Source: Erythrobacter sp. (lineage in GTDB: Bacteria; Pseudomonadota; Alphaproteobacteria; Sphingomonadales; Sphingomonadaceae). Taken from it: 64,000 bases of DNA. Under the pieces are notes generated by a model. The model saw nothing but the letters and a program-made list of their open reading frames with translations, searched no databases and was not told the DNA's origin. Within the stretch, counting starts at the first letter, position 1. Each line of letters opens with the position of its first letter. The translations under genes and the position numbers were made by a program. Where the stretch lies: assembly GCA_002695185.1 (NCBI GenBank), contig NZOF01000077.1:1-64000 (forward strand), read 5' to 3'. Shown here in pieces: positions 1 through 7,911 of the stretch.

Positions 1-81
1 ATGGCGGAATTGGTAGACGCACCGTCTTCAGGTGGCGGCGCTCGCAAGGGCGTGGAGGTTCGAGTCCTCTTCTGGGCACCA
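1..81 (+). tRNA. tRNA-Leu (anticodon CAG), 5' end cut off by window
   Basis: The window begins at nucleotide 7 of the acceptor stem. The 3' acceptor strand TCTGGGC, discriminator A and an encoded CCA end at 81, and imply that GCCCAG lies just outside the window. Visible parts are the leucine-type D arm (GGCGGAATTGGTAGACGC), an anticodon stem at 22-26/34-38 with loop TTCAGGT (CAG at 29-31), a long variable arm, and the T arm with GTTCGAGTC. The long variable arm and the CAG anticodon identify a class II leucine tRNA that reads CUG codons. Confidence 0.96.
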
Positions 82-290
82 TTCATATCCATCCAGTCGT
101 TTTCTATCCCCCGCTAGGGGTAAAATGGTTCAACCTCGCTGGTGGAGCTATTCCTTGTCCATGCGCTTTAGGCGCTTCGTCGCGGCTTTATGCTGCCACG
201 CCGTCACGCGATTCATATTTTTCGTCACGTAAGTGCCTTCAAAGCGCAACGCTGCCTGAAAACTGCAATTAAACCGCACGCAAAATGACA

Positions 291-335
291 CCTTCGGCTT
301 CTAACGCGCGGCGAGCCCAATGCGCTAACCGAAGG
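291..335 (+). promoter_or_regulatory. Possible hairpin pairing with the ribosome binding site of the first TonB receptor
   Basis: CCTTCGG at 291-297 is the exact reverse complement of CCGAAGG at 329-335. The latter contains most of the GAAGGA Shine-Dalgarno sequence of the gene starting at 343. The loop would be 31 nt. Pairing could mask the ribosome binding site, but seven base pairs across a long loop is weak evidence. Confidence 0.3.
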
Positions 336-342
336 ATTATCA

Positions 343-2658
343 ATGCCCCTGAAAAAACATCGCGCCCCTTTGCTCGCGACCGTGGCCCTGTTTCCGTCAC
401 CCTTGCTGGCGCAGGAAACTGCCGCCGCAGGAGCCGATGAGCGAGGCGAAACTATCATCGTTACGGCGCAGAAGATCGAACAGCGCGCCAAGGATGTGCC
501 GATCACGATCAGCGCGCTGACTGGTGATGCGATCGACGAACTCGGGGTGACCGATCTGGACGAGTTGTCCAACTACGTTCCGGGGCTCAACATCCAGGAA
601 CAGAGCGCCAATAACCCCGGAATCGTCATCCGCGGGATCACTTCGGACAGCGGTTCGGCACAGCAGGGGCCCCGTGTTACGCTCTACTACAACGGCGTCG
701 ACATTTCGCGCTCGCGCGGCTCGTATCAGGCGATCTACGACCTCGAACGCGTGGAGGTCATCAAGGGCCCGCAGGCTACGCTGTTTGGCACCGCATCGGC
801 GGTGGGCGCGATCAGCCTCGTCTCCGCCAAACCCAAGTCCGGCGCATCGGCTGCGCTTACTGGGGGCTACGGAAATTTCGACGCGACTTTGCTTTCGGGC
901 TTCGTCAATCTCGGCTCCGATACGGTGGCAGGTCGCGTGGCTTTCGAATGGCGCACACGTGACGGCTATGTCCAGAATTTGGCCGAGAGCCAGGAAGAGG
1001 ATCTCTATGCCAAGGACCAGTTCGGGGTAAGAGGCTCGCTGCGTTTTACTCCGAGTCCTTACGTGACGGTCGACATCATCGGCACTTACGACCAGCAGCG
1101 CCACGGCGGCACGCCTTTCATCTCGGGCGCCTTCCCAGCTTATTCAGGTGCGCCCGGCGGCGCACAGAATGCCTTCGGCGATGCCAACTTGGGCGGTTCG
1201 CCATTCTCTGCCGAGGCATTGGGCGACGACCAGCTGGGGCTGAACCGGGAAGTTTATGACATCAATTTGACCGCGCAGGTGGAACTGAGCGACTCGCTCA
1301 CCTTCACTACCGTCAACGGCTACCGCAAGTTCGACAGTGCCGAAGTGTTCGATGCCGACGGTTCAGCTGCGCCGTTCCTCGAATTCGCGGAAATCGCGGA
1401 AGGCGACCAGTTCAGCCATGAAGGCCGTTTTAGCTATGCTGATTCAAGCTGGCGCGCGGCATTCGGGTGGAACTTCTTCACCGAGGACGGGCGACAAAAC
1501 GTGCCCTTCTCAACCGAAGAAGGCACCTTCCTGCAGTGCCTGACCGGACTATTCGGTGTTCCCGACGCGGGACGCCCATTCGGCGGGCTCCCGTGCGTTG
1601 CTGCTGATGGGAGCGTGCCCTCGCTCGGGCTTACGAACATTCCCTACACCTCGGTCTTCGAGAATCAGGGCAAGAACTCCAGCTATTCGCTGTTCGGTGA
1701 CGTAACGTACATCGCGGCGCCGAACCTCGAACTGACCGCGGGTGCGCGGGTCCTGATCGAGGAGCGGCGGTCGTCCTATTTCGCCGATGTGCCAAACTCG
1801 GTTCTGAGCGGGGCGCCGCTGGTGCCGGGCCAGGCAGATACGGGCGGGACCATAACTACGGAAGACAGCTTCGCCGCCGTCTTGCCGCGCTTCAATGTGC
1901 TCTATCGCATCAACCCGGAGGTGAACGTGTTCGCCACGGTATCGAAGGGCCGCCGTTCACCGGTGGTTCCGGTCAACGCAGCCGGTGTGCAGCGCGTGAT
2001 CCCCGAGGAGACCGTGTGGAATTACGAGGGGGGACTCAAGCTCAGTTCGGGCCCCGTTTCCGGCTCGCTTGGCGTATACTACCAGGTCTACGACAACTTC
2101 CAGGTCTCGGTCGCGGAAGTCGACGGTGAGGGTAACCCCACTGGTTCCTTCGTTATTGAAAGCGCGGGCTCGGCATCGAACCTGGGGGTCGAGGCTGAGA
2201 TCGCGCTCAAGGCGAGCGACTGGCTGCGCGTGTTCGGCAATGTCGGCTACATAGCCGGCGGCATCGACGAGGATGGCGCGTTTTCGCCCGAGTACTCGGG
2301 TGCGCGTTTCCGGCTTCAGCCCGAATGGCAGGCCGCAGGCGGGTTCACGATCGATTATCCTGTGGCCGAAGGCATGCGTTTATTCGCGACGCCCAGTGTA
2401 ACCTATCGTAGCCGCATCTTCTTCGAGGTTCCCAATGACCCTGTAATTTCGCAGGGGCCTGTCACGCTGGTCAACGCTCGCGCAGGCGTCTCCTTCGCCG
2501 ACGATCGTTTCGAACTGGCAGGCTTTATCCGCAACGCCTTCGACGAGGATTACCTGCTTGATGCTGGAAACACTGGCGGGGCCTTCGGCATCCCCACTTT
2601 CATTCCGGCTGAACCACGCTTCTACGGCATCCAGTTGACGGCGCGCTTCGGAGATTAG
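343..2658 (+). CDS. TonB-dependent outer membrane receptor
   Basis: This 771-residue protein has a Sec signal peptide ending near LLAQ (residues 21-24) and a TonB-box-like ETIIVTAQ at 36-43. A plug domain spans about 45-165 (VPITISAL, RVEVIKGPQATLFG) and a long beta-barrel follows. It should import a ligand such as a siderophore or other large nutrient across the outer membrane using TonB-ExbBD energy. The substrate is not visible in the sequence. The ATG at 343 has GAAGGA six bases upstream. No partner gene adjoins it, and a strong intrinsic terminator follows, so it looks monocistronic. The plug resembles the iron/FyuA-like group more than the Caulobacter-type receptor next door. Confidence 0.93.
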   Translation: MPLKKHRAPLLATVALFPSPLLAQETAAAGADERGETIIVTAQKIEQRAKDVPITISALTGDAIDELGVTDLDELSNYVPGLNIQEQSANNPGIVIRGITSDSGSAQQGPRVTLYYNGVDISRSRGSYQAIYDLERVEVIKGPQATLFGTASAVGAISLVSAKPKSGASAALTGGYGNFDATLLSGFVNLGSDTVAGRVAFEWRTRDGYVQNLAESQEEDLYAKDQFGVRGSLRFTPSPYVTVDIIGTYDQQRHGGTPFISGAFPAYSGAPGGAQNAFGDANLGGSPFSAEALGDDQLGLNREVYDINLTAQVELSDSLTFTTVNGYRKFDSAEVFDADGSAAPFLEFAEIAEGDQFSHEGRFSYADSSWRAAFGWNFFTEDGRQNVPFSTEEGTFLQCLTGLFGVPDAGRPFGGLPCVAADGSVPSLGLTNIPYTSVFENQGKNSSYSLFGDVTYIAAPNLELTAGARVLIEERRSSYFADVPNSVLSGAPLVPGQADTGGTITTEDSFAAVLPRFNVLYRINPEVNVFATVSKGRRSPVVPVNAAGVQRVIPEETVWNYEGGLKLSSGPVSGSLGVYYQVYDNFQVSVAEVDGEGNPTGSFVIESAGSASNLGVEAEIALKASDWLRVFGNVGYIAGGIDEDGAFSPEYSGARFRLQPEWQAAGGFTIDYPVAEGMRLFATPSVTYRSRIFFEVPNDPVISQGPVTLVNARAGVSFADDRFELAGFIRNAFDEDYLLDAGNTGGAFGIPTFIPAEPRFYGIQLTARFGD

Positions 2659-2672
2659 ACCAATCGTTTTGC

Positions 2673-2715
2673 AAGACACCCCGTCAGACCAACGGGCTCT
2701 GGTGGGGTGTCTTTT
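2673..2715 (+). terminator. Intrinsic terminator after the first TonB receptor
   Basis: AAGACACCCC (2673-2682) is perfectly complementary to GGGGTGTCTT (2704-2713), and the stem runs into TTTT. It lies 15 bases past the receptor stop codon. Confidence 0.85.
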
Positions 2716-2871
2716 AGTCTTGCGCAGCTAGAAGTTGCCTTAAGCGGCAAGTATCAATCGTTTTGATGTTGCCTAAATGCCCGCCAAACTTCCGGCTCTT
2801 CCCACCTCGATTGCAGAAAATCCTTATTTTTCAAAAGGCGCTTAGGAAATTTTCCGTATAAAGAAACGCGA

Positions 2872-2900
2872 TTGACATTCTGTTGTAACGAACCTTATTC
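2872..2900 (+). promoter_or_regulatory. Sigma70-like promoter of the second TonB receptor
   Basis: TTGACA (2872-2877) and TTATTC (2895-2900) are separated by exactly 17 bp. This predicts a transcript start near 2907, about 60 bases before the start codon. The palindrome at 2919-2930 would sit just downstream of that start, the usual place for a repressing LacI-family operator. Confidence 0.6.
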
Positions 2901-2918
2901 TCCAGTCAGCGCACAAAA

Positions 2919-2930
2919 GGTAGCGCTACC
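2919..2930. promoter_or_regulatory. LacI-family-like operator 1 (GGTAGCGCTACC)
   Basis: This is a perfect 12-bp palindrome with the AGCGCT core and central CG step typical of LacI-family operators. It lies just past the predicted transcript start. It resembles the xylose/xylan-type boxes known upstream of TonB receptors in Xanthomonas and Caulobacter relatives; that comparison is from memory. Confidence 0.6.
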
Positions 2931-2968
2931 AATAATCGGCGAACCGGCCGATATGGTGGGAGGATGAC

Positions 2969-5900
2969 ATGATTGGCTTTTCAACGCGCTCTCGCGCGGT
3001 TCGTACCGCTTCAGCGCTCGCACTTGCGACTACATTTGTTAGCGCTAACACAGCCTTCGCGCAGGAAGCGGAGATAGTTGAAGATAACACCGACCCGCAG
3101 GCAAATGACGACGTAATCGTTGTTACTGGTATTCGCGCTTCTTTAGATCGCTCTGTCGATCTCAAGCGCAATTCTTCGGGCGTTGTCGATGGTATCTCGG
3201 CAGAAGAGATCGGCAAGTTTCCCGACACCAACCTCGCCGAGTCGTTGCAGCGCATCACGGGCGTATCGATTGACCGCGTGAACGGCGAAGGTTCGCGGGT
3301 GACGGTTCGCGGCTTCGGCCCAGGGTTCAACCTCGTTACTCTCAATGGACGGACGCTTCCGACGGCAAGCATTGCCTCTGTCGGGCAGGACCAGAATGGT
3401 GATTTCGTCTCTGGAACCACGCGTTCATTCGATTTTGCAAACCTTGCTTCCGAGGGCGTGGGCCGTCTGGAAGTCTACAAAACTTCCCGGGCCGCTATCC
3501 CAGGTGGCGGTATCGGTGCGGCTATCAACATCGTTACGCGCCGGCCGCTCGATGCGCCAGAAGGCATCAGCGGTTCGATCGGTGCCAAGGCTCTTTACGA
3601 CGGTTCCGATACCTTTGACCACTCGCGGGTGACGCCCGAAATCTCGGGTCTCGTTAATTGGACCAACAGAGACGCGACCTTCGGTGTCGGTCTGTTCGGC
3701 AGCTATCAGAAGCGCAACAACTCCGCCGTTTCCGAATCCGCCAACGACTGGAACATCCTTCCGTACAGCGAATTCGCCTCCTCGACGACGTTCCGTCGCG
3801 CTGACGGATCCACGGTCGTCACCAATGCACCCGACGATCCGGAAACGCTGATCGGGATACCGAACGACACGCGTTACCACTATTCGGAATTCCAGCGCGA
3901 ACGCCTCAACGGGCAGCTGACCCTTCAATTCTCTCCGAACGACCGCCTCTCCGTTACGGCCGATGCAACCTATTACCGCAACGAAGCTGAAGAGCAGCGC
4001 GTCGACCAGACGACGTGGTACAACCGTCCGTTCGATGCGATCGAATTCGACGGCAACAACCAAGTCGCCACCGCAATCTTCATCGACGATGTCATCACCG
4101 CGCCGAAGGACGGTGGATTCGAGCAGCAGTATCGTGCCACGAAGGATGAACTCTATTCGCTCGGCCTGAATGTTGCATATGACGTCGGCGATAATCTGAC
4201 CCTTATTCTCGATGGCCATCATTCGAAGGCCGAAGCACAGCCGAACAACCCGCTGGGGCATACTTCGACGCTTGTTGCGCTGGCGCAAAAGGGCATTGTC
4301 GATCAGGGCCTCCGTATTGTTGACGGTTTCCCGCAGCAATTCATCAGCTTCGACGATTCGGAGAATGGAAACGGGAACGGCATTCTCGATATTCCCGACC
4401 TCGGGTCGCAGGTCGCACGAAGCCAGACAGCCTTCCAGGAACAGACGGTCGACGAAATCCGGCTCGATGGCATCTGGGAAATGGGCGATGATGATCGGGT
4501 CCAGTTCGGTGCGAACTACCGTTCCGCATCGATGTCCAGCCGGACGACCAGCACGAATGACACCCTGGGGGACTGGGGTGTGGGCAATATTGGTGACATC
4601 GCGGAAACTGCTCCGGGAGTACTGGAGCCATTCTGCCTGGTTTGTCAGTGGCGCGATTTCGATACGGGCATCCCGGCAGGCGATCCTTTGCGGACGGCAT
4701 TCCGCGGCGATGCTACGGAACTCTTCAACGCTTTTGGTGTGCCGGGAACATTGGAATCCAGCAGCGATAACAGCGTCGATGAAGATATCTGGGCGGTCTA
4801 CGGACAGGTCGAGATCAATACCGAGTTGATGAGCCGCCCTGTCAATATCGTGGCCGGTGTACGTTATGAGCGGACAGAATCGGAATCGGTTACACTTCAG
4901 GGCATCCCCCAGAACATCATCTGGACTGCCGATAACGATTTCCGGGCAGAGCTTTCGTCTGACGAACAGCCTGTGTCTGGAGACAATAGCTACGATCACA
5001 TCCTCCCGGCTCTCGATTTTTCAATCGACCTTACGGATGATCTGAAGGGTCGTATCTCTTTTGGTAGATCGATTGCGCGTCCCGATTTCGGCTCGCTCTT
5101 CGCGTCGACCAGCACGGGCAACCCCAACCGTCCGACCGCTCTGGGCGGGGTCCCCGGCGGTAATGCAGGCAATCCTCAGCTTATCCCGCTTATTTCGGAT
5201 AACTTCGACGCCAGCCTCGAATGGTATTTCGCACCGTCCAGCTATGCTTCGATCGGTTTCTTCGACAAGCGGGTGAAGAACTTTGTGGGCACCGGTCAGA
5301 TCACTCAGGAGCTCTTTGGTCTGCGTGATCCGAGCTCTGGTGCGCCGGGAACGCGGTCGGGTCAGGCGCTGACTTACCTTCAGGACAATGGTCTCGATCT
5401 GTCTGACGTGAACCTCTTCACGCTCACGGCATTGATTGACCAGTTCGGGTTCGACGATGCAGTAACGCAGTTCAATGCGAACCTCGGGGCAAGCGGTCTC
5501 GACCAGGGATTCGTTGACGCGGTTCTGGGCGACTACGACGTAGTGGCCAACGCGGATGATCCGCTTTACCAGTTCCAGACCCAGCGGCCGGTCAACAGCG
5601 AAGAAGCGCATATCTATGGCATGGAAGTTGCCGGGCAGTACTTCATCGGAGATACCGGTGTAGGCGTTGCCGCGGCATATACCTTGGTGCGCGGCGATGT
5701 GGGTTACGACATTACCGCCCCAACCAATGCCGATCAGTTTGCGCTGCTCGGACTTTCGGACACGTTCAACGCGTCGCTGATCTACGAGAACTTCGGCTTG
5801 TCGGCTCGCCTGACTTATAACTGGCGCGACGCTTTCCTTGCGAACAATAGCCGTGGTTCATCACGCAACCCGGTCTTCGTGGACGCCTATGACCAGCTTG

Positions 5901-6064
5901 ATCTCAACGTCAGCTACGACATTACCGATAACATCGCAGTGTCGTTCGAGGGCATCAATCTGACGGGCTCGAATACCAAGACTTACGCTCGCACGGAGAA
6001 CCAGCCTTGGTTCATCGTCGAAGGACGTCCCCGTTACTACCTCGGAGCTCGGTTCCGCTTCTAA
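2969..6064 (+). CDS. TonB-dependent receptor, Caulobacter/Xanthomonas type
   Basis: This 1031-residue protein has a signal peptide ending near AFAQ (29-32), a TonB box DDVIVVTGIR (47-56) and the family-typical plug text GKFPDTNLAESLQRITGVSI. A large barrel ends with the canonical C-terminal aromatic (YLGARFRF). This family usually imports carbohydrates or other oligomers. The gene is followed by SapC, cupin and halogenase genes, the standard companions of these receptors in sphingomonads. Two LacI-like palindromes (2919, 3037) suggest sugar-responsive repression, but no LacI regulator or glycosidase lies in the window, so the substrate is unknown. GGGAGGA precedes the ATG. Confidence 0.94.
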   Translation: MIGFSTRSRAVRTASALALATTFVSANTAFAQEAEIVEDNTDPQANDDVIVVTGIRASLDRSVDLKRNSSGVVDGISAEEIGKFPDTNLAESLQRITGVSIDRVNGEGSRVTVRGFGPGFNLVTLNGRTLPTASIASVGQDQNGDFVSGTTRSFDFANLASEGVGRLEVYKTSRAAIPGGGIGAAINIVTRRPLDAPEGISGSIGAKALYDGSDTFDHSRVTPEISGLVNWTNRDATFGVGLFGSYQKRNNSAVSESANDWNILPYSEFASSTTFRRADGSTVVTNAPDDPETLIGIPNDTRYHYSEFQRERLNGQLTLQFSPNDRLSVTADATYYRNEAEEQRVDQTTWYNRPFDAIEFDGNNQVATAIFIDDVITAPKDGGFEQQYRATKDELYSLGLNVAYDVGDNLTLILDGHHSKAEAQPNNPLGHTSTLVALAQKGIVDQGLRIVDGFPQQFISFDDSENGNGNGILDIPDLGSQVARSQTAFQEQTVDEIRLDGIWEMGDDDRVQFGANYRSASMSSRTTSTNDTLGDWGVGNIGDIAETAPGVLEPFCLVCQWRDFDTGIPAGDPLRTAFRGDATELFNAFGVPGTLESSSDNSVDEDIWAVYGQVEINTELMSRPVNIVAGVRYERTESESVTLQGIPQNIIWTADNDFRAELSSDEQPVSGDNSYDHILPALDFSIDLTDDLKGRISFGRSIARPDFGSLFASTSTGNPNRPTALGGVPGGNAGNPQLIPLISDNFDASLEWYFAPSSYASIGFFDKRVKNFVGTGQITQELFGLRDPSSGAPGTRSGQALTYLQDNGLDLSDVNLFTLTALIDQFGFDDAVTQFNANLGASGLDQGFVDAVLGDYDVVANADDPLYQFQTQRPVNSEEAHIYGMEVAGQYFIGDTGVGVAAAYTLVRGDVGYDITAPTNADQFALLGLSDTFNASLIYENFGLSARLTYNWRDAFLANNSRGSSRNPVFVDAYDQLDLNVSYDITDNIAVSFEGINLTGSNTKTYARTENQPWFIVEGRPRYYLGARFRF
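3037..3050. promoter_or_regulatory. LacI-family-like operator 2 (TGTTAGCGCTAACA) inside the receptor gene
   Basis: This is a perfect 14-bp palindrome with the same AGCGCT core as the site at 2919-2930. It is embedded in the signal-peptide codons of the receptor. The two centres are 119 bp apart, so a tetrameric repressor could loop between them. Confidence 0.6.
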
Positions 6065-6089
6065 CTCCAGCACGCGGAACCTAAATGAG

Positions 6090-6125
6090 GGGCCGTTGCC
6101 GATCCCAACCGGCGGCGGCCCTTTT
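6090..6125 (+). terminator. Intrinsic terminator between receptor and SapC genes
   Basis: GGGCCGTTGCCG (6090-6101) pairs with CGGCGGCGGCCC (6110-6121), allowing two G-U pairs, and TTTT follows. It may stop most transcripts after the receptor and let a fraction continue into SapC, giving more receptor than downstream protein. Confidence 0.75.
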
Positions 6126-6157
6126 CTTCTGAACCCAAGCTAGTAGTCTCTCGCATC

Positions 6158-6862
6158 ATGCAGACCGCTCCTCTCGATAATGTAGTTCATGCGAATTTGC
6201 GGCTGCGTCGCGCCTATGGCCCTCAGTACGGGGATCCCGCCGGACAAGTCGAAATCCTGCTTCCGGAAATTGCGCAAGTTCAGCGCGAATTTCCCATCTT
6301 GTTTACGAGAGATGCCGATGGTGCCGCAGTGCCGATCGCTATCCTTGGGCTCGAACCGCATGAATCGTTGTTCGCACGCGATGATTATTGGGACGCGAGA
6401 TACGTGCCGGCTCTCATGCAGAAGGGGCCTTTCCTGCTTGGCAAGTCAGATAGCGACGATCCGGCAGTACATATCATCCTCGACCATCCGAAGGTGACGG
6501 AAGATGAGCAGGCTTCGGACGCTTTATTTCTGAAACATGGCGGACACGCACCGGCACTCGAGAGCGCCCTTGAGTCCTTGCGCATGATCCATTCCAGTCT
6601 CCAAAGCACGCGGCAAATGGCCCGTGCCCTTGATGAAGCCGGATTGATCCAGCCCCTCTCTCTAAATGTTCAGGTTTCTGATACTAAGGCTATCAAATTC
6701 GATAATTTCCACGCCATAATGCCAGAGGCTCTGCGACGCTTGGAAAACGCGAAGCTGGGTGAACTGAACCAGCAAGGGTTTTTGCAATCCGCAATTCTGA
6801 TCGCGCATTCCCTTGGCAATATGAACGACCTCGTTCGCCGAAAGAGGATGCACGAAGACTGA
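6158..6862 (+). CDS. SapC family protein
   Basis: This 234-residue protein matches the SapC family in overall text (NVVHANLRLRRAYG near the start; a DDYWDARYVPALMQKGPFLLG segment near residues 70-90). The family is named after an S-layer-associated protein, but its biochemical role is not established. In Caulobacter, Xanthomonas and sphingomonads it recurs beside TonB receptors, cupin-like proteins and tryptophan halogenases, as here. There is no signal peptide, so it is probably cytoplasmic. It ends two bases before the next gene, so translation is likely coupled. Confidence 0.82.
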   Translation: MQTAPLDNVVHANLRLRRAYGPQYGDPAGQVEILLPEIAQVQREFPILFTRDADGAAVPIAILGLEPHESLFARDDYWDARYVPALMQKGPFLLGKSDSDDPAVHIILDHPKVTEDEQASDALFLKHGGHAPALESALESLRMIHSSLQSTRQMARALDEAGLIQPLSLNVQVSDTKAIKFDNFHAIMPEALRRLENAKLGELNQQGFLQSAILIAHSLGNMNDLVRRKRMHED

Positions 6863-6864
6863 TC

Positions 6865-7911
6865 ATGGATGATCGGGCAGACCATTCGGTGAGCTGCGCC
6901 CGTCCGGTCGAGGAGTTCGACACCCCTATGCCGCGTGGGGCTGAACTTGACCGTTTCGTTACTACTTTGAACGGTCCTGCGGTCTTTCGAAAAGCGGGCT
7001 ATCAACTTCCTGTCGTTCGTTGCGCGCGCCAATCGAACGAAGAGGTTTCAGACTATCTCCGCGCAAAGTCAGCAGGACGACCGCTCACCGTATATCGGGC
7101 AAGCGAAGAGGCCAGAGGACGTTTTCACTATAACGAGGCTGTCGATGGGTTCAATTTCAGCGCATCGAAGGAGGAGCTCGGGCCGCTGCTGGACGAAATC
7201 CTGGCGGGGCCGAAGGAGACAATTTATATCGGTTCAACCGACCTCAATCTGTTCTTCCCAGACCTCTGGGAGGAGAATGACCCGGGATTGGCGAATATCG
7301 TAAGCGAGAACTGTGCGCCGGTCGTCGGTAGCCTCTGGATGGGCAATCGCACCGTCACTCCGGCCCATTATGATTTATCCAACAATTGCGCCTTATGCGC
7401 TGCCGGACGGCGGCGGTTCACCCTTTTTCCGCCCGATCAGATCGGAAACCTTTATCCCGGGCCCCTTGAACCGACACCCGGCGGTCAGGTCGTCAGCATG
7501 GTGGACTTCTCGGCGCCGGATTATGAGCGATTCCCGCGTTTTCGCGATGCACTAGAAAAGGCACAATCAGTCGTTCTCGAAGCTGGAGATATCCTCGTTT
7601 ATCCCGCCATGTGGTGGCATCAGGTGGAAGGCCTGGATGCATTCAACATTTTGCTGAACTGGTGGTGGAACCCGGTTCCTGATTTCGTCGATACGCCGCA
7701 GATTACGCTGATGCATGCCATGCTCTCGATCCGCCAGCGCCCTCTCCAGGAACGCGAGGCATGGAAAGCCATCTTCGATCATTACGTCTTCGGAGAGCGC
7801 GACATCGCGATCGGCCATCTGCCGCCGCGCATTCAAGGGCCACTTGGCGAAATGGATGATAACATGGCTCGACGATTACGTGCGGTCCTTACGCGGAAGA
7901 TACAACGATGA
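6865..7911 (+). CDS. Cupin-like / JmjC-type (cupin_8) protein
   Basis: This 348-residue protein has the Fe(II)/2-oxoglutarate facial triad of the cupin_8/JmjC fold: the proximal pair His168 and Asp170 in PAHYD, and a distal His252 in WWHQVEGL. PPDQIGNLYPGP and GDILVYPAMWW are family hallmarks. Such proteins are usually protein or small-molecule hydroxylases; the substrate here is unknown. The start lies two bases after the SapC stop. The ATGA stop-start overlap at 7908-7911 couples it to the halogenase. Because the triad is intact, catalysis is plausible. Confidence 0.85.
   Translation: MDDRADHSVSCARPVEEFDTPMPRGAELDRFVTTLNGPAVFRKAGYQLPVVRCARQSNEEVSDYLRAKSAGRPLTVYRASEEARGRFHYNEAVDGFNFSASKEELGPLLDEILAGPKETIYIGSTDLNLFFPDLWEENDPGLANIVSENCAPVVGSLWMGNRTVTPAHYDLSNNCALCAAGRRRFTLFPPDQIGNLYPGPLEPTPGGQVVSMVDFSAPDYERFPRFRDALEKAQSVVLEAGDILVYPAMWWHQVEGLDAFNILLNWWWNPVPDFVDTPQITLMHAMLSIRQRPLQEREAWKAIFDHYVFGERDIAIGHLPPRIQGPLGEMDDNMARRLRAVLTRKIQR

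Larger units (their letters stand above)
2659..2968. other. 310-bp intergenic region between the two TonB receptors
   Basis: No gene is seen here. The region holds the terminator at 2673-2715, an AT-rich stretch, a promoter-like pair at 2872-2900 and a LacI-type palindrome at 2919-2930. A Shine-Dalgarno sequence (GGGAGGA) precedes the ATG at 2969. Confidence 0.7.
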
